Assembly: GCA_963784135.1 (NCBI GenBank)
Contig: CAWAQG010000008.1
Coordinates: forward strand, 310,001 to 374,000
Direction of reading: 5' to 3'
From: JADFXI01 sp963784135
GTDB taxonomy: Bacteria; Nitrospirota; Thermodesulfovibrionia; Thermodesulfovibrionales; Dissulfurispiraceae
Length of the DNA stretch: 64,000 nt
Position 1 is the first letter of the stretch. Every line of letters starts with the position of its first letter. The position numbers and the translations under genes were made by a program. Below the pieces are notes generated by a model, which was given only the letters and a program-made list of their open reading frames with translations, searched no databases and was not told the origin of the DNA. Below, piece after piece: positions 16,097 to 25,344 of the stretch.

Positions 16097-17296
16097 CTAT
16101 GTATCTGCGCTTTTATTCTTCCTGCTACCCTCGTACAATTCATACTCAAGCAGCCTGCATTCTATCCCGCCGTTAAAAAATGGGACCCTTCGCTTTGCTC
16201 TCAGTCCAACCTTCTTTGCCAGGTCAAGATTTCCCGTAAAAAGATAACCGGTATATCCCCTGCACTTCTGCTTAAAGAAATCACCGATCCCCTTGTAAAC
16301 ACTCTCAAGCTCTTTGATTTTTCCCATTCTTTCTCCATATTCCGGGTTGAGCATTACAGTCCCCCTTCCGCCGGACCCTCCATCAGGGATTGGGGTCTCG
16401 GAATAATCACACACATCGAATTCAACCAGATGCCCCACACCGGCCGTAGCGGCATTTTTCTTTGCCGCCTCAACAGCCTCTATCCTGATATCGGTGGCAA
16501 TAATCCTGCAATCCAGTGCCTTTTTTGCTGCTTTTTTTGCTTGTAACCGCAGATCGTCCCATAGAGATCCATTAAAGCCCCTGATATGCATGAACCCGAA
16601 ATTGTCCCGTAACAGTCCGGGAGCTCTGTTCAGTCCTATCAGTGCAGCTTCTATGGCAAGGGTACCGCTGCCACACATGGGATTGATAAAATGGCCGCTG
16701 CTGTTTTGGCCGGATGCCTGCACAGACGTCCAGCCTGTCGCCTGTACAACGGCAGCCGCAAGGGTCTCCTGCATTGGAGCTGTCAACGGGATCTTTCTAT
16801 ACCCGCGCCGGGAGAGGGGTTCTCCAGAGGTGTCAATATACAGGGAGCATCGGTCGTCCTTCCAGTAAAGATTTACCACTGTTCTGTCCTGATCGGGCCC
16901 TGAATCAGGACGCTGCCCGCACTTTTGCTTGATCCTGTCGACAATGGCATCCTTGCACTTTACATTTGCAAAGCGTGAATCCCTGATGGTCGGGTTGTCC
17001 ACGCTGGAGGTAACACAGACATATCCGTCCGGGGATATATATTCCTCCCATGCAATTTCCGACACTGCCCGATAAAGAGCATCAGCATCAGGCGCAGCGA
17101 ATTCCCTGATGAGAAAGAGGACACGGTGCGCTGTGCGGAGCATAAGATTGAGCCGGAGAGTGTCGTCGATAGTCCCCTCCGTCGCTATGCCGGCAATGGT
17201 TTCGTCGAGAACAGGGAACTCCATTGCAAGGAGTTCTTCCCTCAAATACGGCGGTATCCCCTTTGCGCAGGTGATCAGAATCATGCTTTTTTTCAT
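16097..17296 (-). CDS. THUMP-domain class I methyltransferase (RlmL/YpsC-type, 23S rRNA guanine-N2)
   Basis: 399 residues from ATG 17296, which avoids overlap with the upstream small gene; an in-frame ATG at 17326 would add ten residues. A ferredoxin-like plus THUMP N-terminus (about 1-160) is followed by a Rossmann methyltransferase with FINPMCGSGTLAIEAAL (about 202-218) and MLNPEYGERMG (about 318-328), a variant of the NPPYG catalytic motif with Glu at the third position. Family members methylate N2 of guanine in 23S rRNA. The C-terminus (NLDLAKKVGLRAKRRVPFFNGGIECRL) is typical. Confidence 0.85.
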   Translation of the reverse strand: MKKSMILITCAKGIPPYLREELLAMEFPVLDETIAGIATEGTIDDTLRLNLMLRTAHRVLFLIREFAAPDADALYRAVSEIAWEEYISPDGYVCVTSSVDNPTIRDSRFANVKCKDAIVDRIKQKCGQRPDSGPDQDRTVVNLYWKDDRCSLYIDTSGEPLSRRGYRKIPLTAPMQETLAAAVVQATGWTSVQASGQNSSGHFINPMCGSGTLAIEAALIGLNRAPGLLRDNFGFMHIRGFNGSLWDDLRLQAKKAAKKALDCRIIATDIRIEAVEAAKKNAATAGVGHLVEFDVCDYSETPIPDGGSGGRGTVMLNPEYGERMGKIKELESVYKGIGDFFKQKCRGYTGYLFTGNLDLAKKVGLRAKRRVPFFNGGIECRLLEYELYEGSRKNKSADT

Positions 17297-17300
17297 GCCG

Positions 17301-17516
17301 TTATTTTCTTTTTTTATCTGAGGCATCTTTCAGGGCTGTGACAGTGATGACAAAATTCTCGGGCTTCAGGTCAGGGTCCTTCTCAAGCTCCGCAACAAAT
17401 ACAGTGATTGCCTTTCGCATAAAGGCAGAGAATTTTACTCTGCCCGGTAATGCAAGAATCCTCTGACGCGTATCTTCGTCAATCGGTGCAGTATACTTTG
17501 CCATATGCGCATCCAT
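17301..17516 (-). CDS. small conserved hypothetical protein
   Basis: 71 residues, or 67 from the inner Met of MAKYTAPIDEDTRQRILALPG. The first half is a predicted helix followed by RVKFSAFMRKAITVFVAELEKD, which resembles the compact helices of ribbon-helix-helix or antitoxin-like proteins. It lies between the YgiQ-type gene and the methyltransferase on the same strand, 4 bases from the methyltransferase start, suggesting an operon. Function unknown. Confidence 0.5.
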   Translation of the reverse strand: MDAHMAKYTAPIDEDTRQRILALPGRVKFSAFMRKAITVFVAELEKDPDLKPENFVITVTALKDASDKKRK

Positions 17517-17552
17517 GCCATGTTAATAGATGTATCAACTTGACATCCTCCT

Positions 17553-19277
17553 TTATTTGGTTTTATAAGGTTTTCTGGAAAGCAGCCGCCAACGCGGACC
17601 AGTCACTATCATTGCCTTCTGATGCTCTTTGCCCTTCAAGTCCCTTTCGACGAAAAGCTTCTCGCCGGTAAAAGGGTCCCTCCCCGTATAGTACATCAGC
17701 GTAGAATAGGTAGAGGGAAGGGGTGTAAATATTTGCACCTGTTCCGGTGTAATCCTCAGCTCCCGGTTTGTGAATACCCTGAGCTTGTCCATTGCCTGGG
17801 TATCGCATCCCGGATGAGCAGCGATGAGGTAATAGGTCAGGAACTGTTTTTTGCCCATTTTTTTATTCATAGCATCGAAGGCTTTCTTAAAGGCCAGCAG
17901 GTATTTTATTCCCGGCTTTCCCATCCTCATCAGGACAGCGTCTTCGGTATGCTCCGGCGCGATTTTGAGCTGTCCCGAAACATGATGCTCGACAACATCC
18001 TGCAGATACGCCGCGCCGCATACGCCATCTCGCAGGACCATATCGTACCTTATGCCAGATGCGATAAAGGCTTTTTTTATCCCTTCTACATCCCTGAGCG
18101 CCCTCAGGAGCGCCCTCTGCCGCGAATGGTCAACCTTCAGTTGCTTGCACTCGGGATACAGACAGCGTTTGTTTTTGCAACTTCCCTTGCTCAACTTCTT
18201 GCCACATTCGATGCCATACATATTCGCGGTAGGGCCACCCACATCAGTTATGTAGCCTTTGAAGTCGGCAAGCCGCGTTAAAGCTTTCGCTTCCCGCAGA
18301 ATGGAAGCTGCGCTCCGCGAACTGATTGTTTTCCCCTGGTGAACTGTGATGGAGCAAAAATTACACTCTCCGTAACAGCCCCGGTGGGTGGTGATAGAGA
18401 ACTTAATGGTGTCCAGCGCGCGCACCGCTCCCTGCTTCTTGTAATAAGGATGCACATCCCGCTCAAAGTGCAGATCGCAGATTGCATCCAGGTCCTTTTC
18501 AGAAGGATGGTAGGCCGGCGGGTTCTGTATGAGATAGCGGCTATCCTGCTGCTGGCTCAACCCATGGGCAGTAAGGGGATCATTGTTTGTGTAGAAAAGG
18601 TGGAACATTTCGGTAAATTTTGCCTTGTTCTCCTTTACCTCCGCATAAGCCGGCAGCAGAATATGTCCCTCTTTGGGCTCCTTCGCGCTATAGCATATTC
18701 CCCGTATATCCTGTAAATTCTCGTCCTGGGCAAGCCTCCTGGCGATTTCGAGAATTGCCTTTTCTCCCATGCCGTACACGAGGATATCGGCTTTCGCGTC
18801 GAACAGCAGTGATCTCCGCACAGCATCATCCCAGTAATCATAATGAGCGGTCCTGCGCAGGCTTGCCTCGATTCCCCCAAGGACAAGCGGTTTTGTATTC
18901 TTGAAGTGTCTCCTTATCAGATTGGCATAGGCTATGGTGGCGCGGTCAGGTCTTCGGGTATTCTCTCCTCCGGGAGTGAAATCATCGCTGTGTCTCCGCT
19001 TCTTCAGGGCAGTGTAGTTAGCAACCATGGAATCTACGGAGCCCGCCGTAATGCCCCAGAACAGGCGCGGCTCTCCAAGCCTCGTGATGTCCTTGCCGCT
19101 TTTCACGGCAGGCTGCGCAATAATTCCCACCCTGTATCCGGCCCCGGCAAGGACATGCCCTATAACCGCAACACCCATATGAGGACTGTCGATATAGGTA
19201 TCACCTGTTACAAGAATTATGTCCAGGTCCTCCCAACCGCTCTTTCTCATCTCTTCCCGCGTTGTCGGCAAAAACAT
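17553..19277 (-). CDS. ygiQ: YgiQ family radical SAM protein (UPF0313)
   Basis: 574 residues from ATG 19277, which is preceded by GAGGAGAGAGG; the longer frame to 19340 would overlap the upstream gene. MFLPTTREEM and DIILVTGDTYIDSPHMG are the standard N-terminus. The radical SAM cluster is TTHRGCYGECNFCSITVHQG (about 295-314, CxxxCxxC). A second Cys group occurs at about 355-380 (CGKKLSKGSC, CLYPEC). The family is large and conserved, but the substrate is not known. Length is slightly below the E. coli protein. Confidence 0.9.
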   Translation of the reverse strand: MFLPTTREEMRKSGWEDLDIILVTGDTYIDSPHMGVAVIGHVLAGAGYRVGIIAQPAVKSGKDITRLGEPRLFWGITAGSVDSMVANYTALKKRRHSDDFTPGGENTRRPDRATIAYANLIRRHFKNTKPLVLGGIEASLRRTAHYDYWDDAVRRSLLFDAKADILVYGMGEKAILEIARRLAQDENLQDIRGICYSAKEPKEGHILLPAYAEVKENKAKFTEMFHLFYTNNDPLTAHGLSQQQDSRYLIQNPPAYHPSEKDLDAICDLHFERDVHPYYKKQGAVRALDTIKFSITTHRGCYGECNFCSITVHQGKTISSRSAASILREAKALTRLADFKGYITDVGGPTANMYGIECGKKLSKGSCKNKRCLYPECKQLKVDHSRQRALLRALRDVEGIKKAFIASGIRYDMVLRDGVCGAAYLQDVVEHHVSGQLKIAPEHTEDAVLMRMGKPGIKYLLAFKKAFDAMNKKMGKKQFLTYYLIAAHPGCDTQAMDKLRVFTNRELRITPEQVQIFTPLPSTYSTLMYYTGRDPFTGEKLFVERDLKGKEHQKAMIVTGPRWRLLSRKPYKTK

Positions 19278-19309
19278 GCCCTCTCTCCTCTTATCCCCAG
19301 GTGACCCGG

Positions 19310-19606
19310 TTACTGCAATCTGGTCCCGCACTGCTTGCATCTGTGTCTGTTGATATCGTTGCCAAGATATTTGTTACATGACGGACATCTCCAGTTATAA
19401 GCACTAAAGCCGATAAACGCAGCGATAACCACAAGCTGGGCTGCAATGGTAATATTCTTTGAGAATTCTCCCAGCAGATTAGGACGGCTATGGAGCAAAG
19501 CAAGAAATATAAGTAAAAACAGCGTTGCTGCTATTGCGAGATGCTGCCGGCCCCGGCGCAAGCCGAAATCCCGCATTATATGCGCATCATCTTTTTTCTT
19601 CAGCAC
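19310..19606 (-). CDS. small membrane protein with C-terminal zinc ribbon
   Basis: 98 residues, GTG start. Two membrane helices (about 22-40 and 51-68) precede a CPSCNKYLG...CKQCG zinc-ribbon motif (about 74-95). It begins 12 bases after the HNH gene stop and ends 33 bases before ygiQ, so all three are likely co-transcribed. No function can be assigned. Confidence 0.6.
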   Translation of the reverse strand: MLKKKDDAHIMRDFGLRRGRQHLAIAATLFLLIFLALLHSRPNLLGEFSKNITIAAQLVVIAAFIGFSAYNWRCPSCNKYLGNDINRHRCKQCGTRLQ

Positions 19607-19618
19607 TGCATTTCCCCA

Positions 19619-19957
19619 TCATTTCCCTCTCAGATAATCACCAAGAAGTCCCCTGCTGTGTTCGTCATCATGGCAATAGATACAAAGATTCTCCCAGTTA
19701 GAGCCGTCGGCAGGGTTGTTCCGGTGATTGCCGTCTTTGTGATGCACCGTGAGGAGATGACGGTCCGCGGATTCGAACTCTCTTCCGCATTTGGCACAGA
19801 TCAGGCCGTGGATTTTCAGGGATTGTTCGCGGTAATTTGAGGCTGAAGCGCTGCCTTCTTTCAACTCTCTGATAATTTCAGCGGCGCTTTTGACCTCCCC
19901 GGGCTTTTTAGGCTGAGGCTTTCTGAATCTTGTTCGTTGCCTGCTTCCCAAACTCAT
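19619..19957 (-). CDS. yajD: YajD-type HNH nuclease family protein
   Basis: 112 residues. The core CAKCGREF (about 54-61), LTVHHKDGNHRNNPADGSNW (about 69-88) and LCIYCHDDEHSRG (about 91-103) gives the HNH metal site with two CxxC zinc ligands, as in YajD. The N-terminal 40 residues are basic and variable. YajD proteins are short and of uncertain role. ATG 19957 has AGGAG directly in front of it. Confidence 0.85.
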   Translation of the reverse strand: MSLGSRQRTRFRKPQPKKPGEVKSAAEIIRELKEGSASASNYREQSLKIHGLICAKCGREFESADRHLLTVHHKDGNHRNNPADGSNWENLCIYCHDDEHSRGLLGDYLRGK

Positions 19958-20064
19958 CTCCTGAGAAAAAATATCTATCTATTATAAACCGACTTGGACA
20001 AATATGGGTAGACCCTCTACCCATATTTCTTTTAAGTCAGGTAAAATAAAAGCAGGAGCATGTT

Positions 20065-20250
20065 ATGAAACAATCGCAAAATCGATCGGCTATTTCCGGC
20101 AAACAGCCCCCGGAAAAGGACAAGCCTGAGAAACAGGAAGCTGAAGAGAACTGCAGATGTAAAGAAGCGTCGAAAAAGACACCCCTTGAACTGCTTAAGC
20201 TAATGATGAACGACCTGTCTTTCTGGAAAAAAGAGCAGGGACATAAATAA
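20065..20250 (+). CDS. small hypothetical protein
   Basis: 61 residues preceded by AGGAG nine bases before the ATG. A Lys/Glu/Pro-rich N-terminal half is followed by NCRCKEASKKTPLELLKLMMND and LSFWKKE. The CxC pair and the amphipathic helix look selected rather than random. It is convergent with recQ. Function unknown. Confidence 0.45.
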   Translation: MKQSQNRSAISGKQPPEKDKPEKQEAEENCRCKEASKKTPLELLKLMMNDLSFWKKEQGHK

Positions 20251-20278
20251 GAATGCGCGCCCTTATACGGCAGACTTC

Positions 20279-22108
20279 TTATGGCCTTGGGTTTTCGTCG
20301 AGATATTGCCTTATTTCAGTAATAAAATCCTCGCCGTAACGTTCGAGCTTTGTATCGCCGACCCCGCCTATTTTTCGCATATCGGATGCCGTTGAAGGGT
20401 AGCTCCTGCACATCTCCTGAAGTGTCTTGTCCGAAAATATGACATAGGGCGGGACCTGCTGCCTGTCAGCCAGTCTTTTCCTGACAATGCGCAGCCTTGC
20501 GAAGAGCGCCTCATCATATTCCCCGGCAACCCCTCTCTTTTCCTTCAGGGTCTTTGCTTTTACCTCTTCCTTTCTTAATGCCGTTATCTTTTCTCTGCCG
20601 AACAGGATATCGGACCCTTTTTTCGTAATCTTAAGCACAGGGTAAGGATCGCCTTCCTGCATGACCGCCTCCTGGGCAATGAGTTCGTCAACAACAGACC
20701 GCCAGTATGTTTTGTCTCTGCCTTTGCCGGCGCCGTAAGTCTTGATATCGTTATGCTTGAGTTCCCGGACGCGCTTCGTATCAGCTCCGGTCACTATGTC
20801 GATAATATGGCCCGTGCCGAACCTCTGCCCTGTCCTTGACATGGCCGACATTACAATCTGCGCCTCCTCCGTGACATCTATCTCTTCAACGGAACCCGAA
20901 CAGATATCGCAGCCGGCGCAATTGTCATGAGGATAATCCTCACCAAAAAAACCGAGGAGCTGTTTTCTTCTGCATACATTGTGCGACGCATATCCCACCA
21001 TCTTGTTCAGCTTCTCGATAGCGATAAAGCGCTCTCCATCATCCGCCATACTGTTGATGAAATAACGGATTTTGGGTATATCTCCCCTGCCGAAAAATAG
21101 AAGGCAGCGGGCCTCGCCTCCGTCCCGTCCGGCCCGCCCGGTCTCCTGGTAATAGCCTTCTATATTTTTGGCAAGGTCGGCATGGATGACAAAGCGCACA
21201 TTCGATTTATCGATGCCCATGCCGAAGGCTATGGTTGCAACTATCACCTGGGCCTCGTCCCTGTTAAACGCCTCCTGGTTCTTCTCCCGCTCTTCAGCGG
21301 AAAGCCCTGCATGGTAAGGAAGAGCAGCAGTCCCCTTCGATCTCAGGAAATCCGCCATTTCCGTTACTGAATCACGGGTTGTCCTGTAGATGATGCCGGA
21401 CTCGCCCGGGTGTTCTTTCAGGAATTCGAGTATCTGCATCTCCACCTTTGACTTCGCTTTTACCTCATAAAAGAGGTTTGGACGGTTAAAAGATGCCCGC
21501 ACGATATGCGGCCTTCTCAGGCCGATCTTATTGATTATATCTTCCTGCACCTTTTGGGTTGCGGTCGCTGTAAAGGCGGCAACCGGAGCATCAGGGAACC
21601 TCTCCGGTATAAGCGAAAGACTCAGATAGTCGGGACGGAAATCATGGCCCCATTCTGATATGCAATGCGCCTCGTCGATAGCAAAGAAAGATATTGCAGA
21701 GGTCTTAAGTCTATCAAGAAAGTGAGGCATGGCAAACCTCTCGGGCGCAATATAGAGCAGGCTCAGCTTCTCGTATTTCAACAGACGGTAGACATCGGAG
21801 ACCTCGTCCGCATTCATGGAACTATTGATGAAGGCAGCGGAAATCCCGTTCTCAACAGCCGCATCCACCTGGTCCTTCATCAGTGAGATGAGAGGGCTGA
21901 TGACAACCGCGGTCCCGTGCATCACCGTCGCAGGCAGTTGGTAACACAAAGATTTCCCGCCGCCTGTCGGCATAACGGCAAAAATATCCCTTCCGTCAAG
22001 GATATTCCTGATAATGGATTCCTGGTTCGGACGGAATGACTGAAAACCGAAAATTGTATTCAGGGTATCCAATATCGAAGATTCGCGGTATCTATTGCTC
22101 TCGGGCAT
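20279..22108 (-). CDS. recQ: ATP-dependent DNA helicase RecQ
   Basis: 609 residues, the full RecQ architecture: Walker A MPTGGGKSLCYQLP (about 45-58), DEAH (FAIDEAHCISEWGHDFRPDY, about 140-159), helicase motif VI (QETGRAGRDG), zinc-binding Cys residues CRRKQLLGFFG...CAGCDIC (about 375-398), the RQC winged helix and a C-terminal HRDC domain (about 525-605). It unwinds recombination intermediates 3' to 5'. It is convergent with the small gene at 20065-20250. Confidence 0.95.
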   Translation of the reverse strand: MPESNRYRESSILDTLNTIFGFQSFRPNQESIIRNILDGRDIFAVMPTGGGKSLCYQLPATVMHGTAVVISPLISLMKDQVDAAVENGISAAFINSSMNADEVSDVYRLLKYEKLSLLYIAPERFAMPHFLDRLKTSAISFFAIDEAHCISEWGHDFRPDYLSLSLIPERFPDAPVAAFTATATQKVQEDIINKIGLRRPHIVRASFNRPNLFYEVKAKSKVEMQILEFLKEHPGESGIIYRTTRDSVTEMADFLRSKGTAALPYHAGLSAEEREKNQEAFNRDEAQVIVATIAFGMGIDKSNVRFVIHADLAKNIEGYYQETGRAGRDGGEARCLLFFGRGDIPKIRYFINSMADDGERFIAIEKLNKMVGYASHNVCRRKQLLGFFGEDYPHDNCAGCDICSGSVEEIDVTEEAQIVMSAMSRTGQRFGTGHIIDIVTGADTKRVRELKHNDIKTYGAGKGRDKTYWRSVVDELIAQEAVMQEGDPYPVLKITKKGSDILFGREKITALRKEEVKAKTLKEKRGVAGEYDEALFARLRIVRKRLADRQQVPPYVIFSDKTLQEMCRSYPSTASDMRKIGGVGDTKLERYGEDFITEIRQYLDENPRP

Positions 22109-22148
22109 AGGACTCTATTTTAACATGTAGAAGTTAAAACCTCATGCC

Positions 22149-22679
22149 TTATTTCTTTGTGGGCCGTCTTTTCTCGATCAAATCAAAATTGCCCGCATAC
22201 TTACTGCACAGGCTCTCAATAAAAGTCTGTAGCTCATTAGGCTGAAGCATTGTATCCGGCGCAACATCCGGCAGTGTACAAGCCTTGACGATTTTTTTTA
22301 CCAGGTTAATTACGCCGTAATTGATAACTTCTTCAGGAAATGACGCAGGGGCATTTTCAATCAGCAAACGCTCCGAATACCATCCCCCGCTTGTGGGAGC
22401 AATGCCGGGACAGCCTCCCCTGGCAGGCTTTATCGTTACTCCTTTTGATAACGCCAGGTCCCTGACTCCCAGGTTTACCAGTTGAAGACCCCTCATGGCA
22501 GGATTAGAAGCCTGCCCATGCCGCCCTTTTGTAATAGGAAGGAAACGGAATAAATCAGCCCCTGAACAGTAGATGTATGAACCCTCGCCCCTGCTTTGTT
22601 CAGGCTTTATTACAAAAAATAAAAAGTCATTTATATAGGCATACGATTTTCTGTTTTCAACAGAATTTGAGCCGCTCAC
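22149..22679 (-). CDS. hypothetical protein
   Basis: 176 residues with GTG start and AGGAGGT eight bases upstream, so expression is credible. I do not recognise a domain. Visible features are GVTIKPARGGCPGIAPTSGGWY (about 79-100, Gly/Pro-rich with a single Cys) and a predicted helical C-terminus (about 115-165). No signal peptide or membrane segment. It lies 40 bp upstream of recQ in the same direction and next to a large palindromic repeat. Confidence 0.5.
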   Translation of the reverse strand: MSGSNSVENRKSYAYINDFLFFVIKPEQSRGEGSYIYCSGADLFRFLPITKGRHGQASNPAMRGLQLVNLGVRDLALSKGVTIKPARGGCPGIAPTSGGWYSERLLIENAPASFPEEVINYGVINLVKKIVKACTLPDVAPDTMLQPNELQTFIESLCSKYAGNFDLIEKRRPTKK

Positions 22680-22697
22680 TGTTTTCCACCTCCTCTT

Positions 22698-22879
22698 AGG
22701 GCTCGCAAATAAATAACTTGTGTATTCAGGCGCTCAGATTTAGGTCAGATTTGGCTGATCCGACTGAGCAAAACCGCAGGCGTAGCATAGCTACGTTGAG
22801 GATTTTGCAACTGAGAATCAGGCAAAGATGGCCTAAATCCGAGATGCATCAATGTGCAAGTTATTTATTCGCGAACCCT
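22698..22879. repeat. 182-bp imperfect palindrome
   Basis: The outer arms 22698-22720 and 22857-22879 pair in 21 of 23 positions, and inner segments (for example CTCAGATTTAGG against CCTAAATCCGAG) pair as well. It lacks an ORF and a transposase, so it is a MITE- or BIME-like intergenic repeat. It is bounded by the gene at 22679 and the insertion sequence at 22925. Confidence 0.75.
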
Positions 22880-22924
22880 TAAGTAGCATATCCGATGAAT
22901 ATAGGCAACTGCAAGGTCACTACA

Positions 22925-24291
22925 TGTTGTCAACAAATAGAGTTGTCCGGTTTTAGAGCAAATAAACTGTCCGGTTCTGCAGGGTGGCTGCGCATGGAAC
23001 ATGGCAGTCCACCGATTTCAGTTTTATTAAGGCTTATGCCGCTGCATGTGAGCAAATTGCAATCTCCTTTCCTTTAGAGTTATAGGCAGCCAGTTTTCTC
23101 GGTCCATGAAAGATAGCAAGTCTACCGTCGGGATAACGATGAACGCTTACCTGGACCCTGACGTAATGGCAACGATATTGATTTGGCGGGATCTGAAGTT
23201 TTAGTCCATCGAACTTTACACAGTTGTCATTGCCGACGGTGCGGTCATACTGTTCGCATAGGATGTCTTCCAAGGCAGTGCCTGCCCAAGTCACGAACAC
23301 GCTCTCTGGTTCTTGAGGGATAACGGCGAACTCGGCATTATGGGCCGGCATATATGTACTGGCAAGATAATCATTGGCCTGCTTCATCCCAGTGATGCCC
23401 GCCATCGCAAGCTCCTTGACCAGCCGATCTTGATGGGTACTGAAGGCTCGCTCAGAACGGCCCCTGGCTTCAGGAGAATACGCAGGGATCATCTTAATCC
23501 CCAGTTGGCTCATTGCACGACCAAACTGGGTAAGACTTGATTTGTCCACTTTCCCTCCAGCCTCCGGTGTATGCCAATAGTGACTTCCGCGATCCGTATA
23601 CAACGAAGCAAACAACCCGTGTTGCTCTATAACCTCTTTTACACCCAGAAAGCTGCTTTGTGTGCCTTCTTCCTTAACAAAAAACATCGAGTAGTGTTCA
23701 CTGCTGGCATCATCCATCGTCACGATCAAATCCCATAATTTGCCGGGAACCCACTGGTGCCGGGAACCATCCTGATGAAGCATCATGCCGATATAGGGAG
23801 CCCTGACCCTTCTTTTCCTGTGTGCCCCTTTCAGTGCCCCTTTCGGTACCAATCCCTTTTCCTGGAGGGTGTTTTTGACCCATGTGTAGCTCCTGTTTCC
23901 TTGATGAACTCGGCGATACCAGCTAAAAAAATGCTTGACGTTGAAACCATAATAACGTCCTCTATAAAGATCCGATAGCGCCATCACTTCGTCAACTGGT
24001 GCTCGCAGATGCGATATTTGTCCTAAACGCTTATCTATAAGTCCCTCCATCCCTTTATCCGCATACCTCAGCAGATATCGCCGAAATGTCCTGTCACAGA
24101 CACCAAGGAGCATCGCCGCTTCCTCCTGCGTTAGCCGTCCACTCTTCCAGCCCTCATAACCTTCTTCAAATCTCATTTTCCGTACCTCCTGCAACACCGC
24201 CGAACGTTTCATGGATAGCCCCCCTTGCTATCCATATACCACCCGGACAGTTTATGTGCTACAGATACGGACAGTTTATCAACTCGCTACA
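22925..24291. mobile_element. insertion sequence (ISNCY/IS1202-like) with 16-bp target duplication
   Basis: The 16 bases CTGCAAGGTCACTACA occur at 22909-22924 and again at 24292-24307, directly outside the two ends. The ends begin TGT and finish ACA and share internal AAACTGTCCGG repeats (near 22964 and, inverted, near 24246 and 24270). Element length is about 1367 bp with one transposase gene. Clear target duplications indicate a fairly recent insertion. Confidence 0.85.
23034..24212 (-). CDS. ISNCY-family DDE transposase
   Basis: 392 residues. N-terminal helix-turn-helix (TQEEAAMLLGVCDRTFRRYLLRY, about 27-49) followed by an rve-like catalytic core. The acidic residues are visible in MLHQDGSRHQW (about 148-158), LYTDRGSHYW (about 205-214) and PEARGRSERAF (about 245-255), giving a DDE set with normal spacing. 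The frame is intact and the length is normal for this group, so it may be active. Confidence 0.85.
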   Translation of the reverse strand: MKRSAVLQEVRKMRFEEGYEGWKSGRLTQEEAAMLLGVCDRTFRRYLLRYADKGMEGLIDKRLGQISHLRAPVDEVMALSDLYRGRYYGFNVKHFFSWYRRVHQGNRSYTWVKNTLQEKGLVPKGALKGAHRKRRVRAPYIGMMLHQDGSRHQWVPGKLWDLIVTMDDASSEHYSMFFVKEEGTQSSFLGVKEVIEQHGLFASLYTDRGSHYWHTPEAGGKVDKSSLTQFGRAMSQLGIKMIPAYSPEARGRSERAFSTHQDRLVKELAMAGITGMKQANDYLASTYMPAHNAEFAVIPQEPESVFVTWAGTALEDILCEQYDRTVGNDNCVKFDGLKLQIPPNQYRCHYVRVQVSVHRYPDGRLAIFHGPRKLAAYNSKGKEIAICSHAAA

Positions 24292-24301
24292 CTGCAAGGT
24301 C

Positions 24302-24493
24302 ACTACAGGGCAATTTTTCTTTGCGAGCGATTAGCCTTATGTGCCAGTCCTACCGCCTGTGCGGAAACCCATCCGTGTCCCAAGTGAATATGTGGGCTCG
24401 GCGTTACTCGCCCACTGCCGATAACCCAGGCGCTCGCCTCTACCCCAAAAGTCTAAAGACTTTTGGGGCCCCCTGCAGAAAAACAACCCTGTA
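24302..24493. repeat. member 1 of a core-plus-arms repeat family (diverged)
   Basis: The core GGGCTCGGCGTTACTCGCCC (about 24389-24408) is shared with the elements at 54368-54581 and 60692-60864. Outer arms are weakly paired (TACAGGG and TTTTTCT blocks near 24304-24320 and their complements near 24475-24493), with GCGAGCG/CGCTCGC inside. A stem CCCCAAAAGTC/GACTTTTGGGG occurs at about 24443-24468, similar to one inside the 54 kb copy. It occupies the gene-free interval after the insertion sequence. Confidence 0.55.
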
Positions 24494-24562
24494 CTGTCTG
24501 AGTTGCAGATAATTTATAGCTACCATGAAATACTAATTTGGTGTAATATTTAAAAGATATAC

Positions 24563-25315
24563 ATGCGGCCAATTATTCTTGTTACTAATGACGACGGCGT
24601 GCATTCCCCCGGCATCATCGCCCTCTTTAAGGCAATGAAAGAACTGGGCGAAGCCTATATTATCGCGCCTGACAGGGAGCGGAGCGCTGTGGGCCATTCG
24701 CTTACCCTGCACCGTCCGTTGAAAGTGGAGGAACTGCGCGAAAATGTTTTCAGCGTGAACGGCACGCCGACCGATTGTGTTGCGCTTGCTGTCCATAAAA
24801 TACTTCCCGGGAGGCCGCACCTTATCGCCTCGGGTATTAACAGAGGGGCGAACCTGGGTGATGACATTACCTATTCGGGCACTGTTTCTGCTGCCATGGA
24901 GGGAACTATTTTAGGGGTGCCTTCTTTTGCCGTTTCAATAATCGGAGAGAGGCCGTTCCATTATGACAGTGCCGTTCCTTATGCTATTGAAGTCGGAAGC
25001 TACATACTGGACAAGGCGTTGCCTTACGACACGCTGCTTAACGTGAATGTTCCCAATGTGCCGAAGGGGGACTCTATCAAAGGTGTCAGGTTCACCAAGC
25101 AGGGCAAGCGGGTTTATGATAATGCCATACAGGAAGTCTTTTCTCCCTGGGGCGACAAGCATTACTGGATCGGAGGAGGGAAACCCTATTGGGAGCAGGG
25201 AGAGGACATGGACATACAGGCAGTGCTCGACGGTTATGTGTCGGTGACGCCTGTTCACCTTGACCTGACTAACTATGCCGCTTTGGAATACCTGAGAAAG
25301 AGCTGGAGGATGTGA
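24563..25315 (+). CDS. surE: 5'/3'-nucleotidase SurE
   Basis: 250 residues. The metal-binding NDDG motif (ILVTNDDGVHSPGI, about 5-18), DRERSAVGHSLTLH (about 38-51), NGTPTDCV (about 65-72) and SGINRGANLGDDITYSGTV (about 90-108) are all present. SurE hydrolyses nucleoside monophosphates in stationary-phase or stress survival. It often sits beside pcm, and here pcm lies one gene downstream. The flavoprotein gene starts within or just after its stop. Confidence 0.95.
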   Translation: MRPIILVTNDDGVHSPGIIALFKAMKELGEAYIIAPDRERSAVGHSLTLHRPLKVEELRENVFSVNGTPTDCVALAVHKILPGRPHLIASGINRGANLGDDITYSGTVSAAMEGTILGVPSFAVSIIGERPFHYDSAVPYAIEVGSYILDKALPYDTLLNVNVPNVPKGDSIKGVRFTKQGKRVYDNAIQEVFSPWGDKHYWIGGGKPYWEQGEDMDIQAVLDGYVSVTPVHLDLTNYAALEYLRKSWRM

Positions 25316-25344
25316 GCAGCGATGCAGACCGCTTTCGGGGGGCT

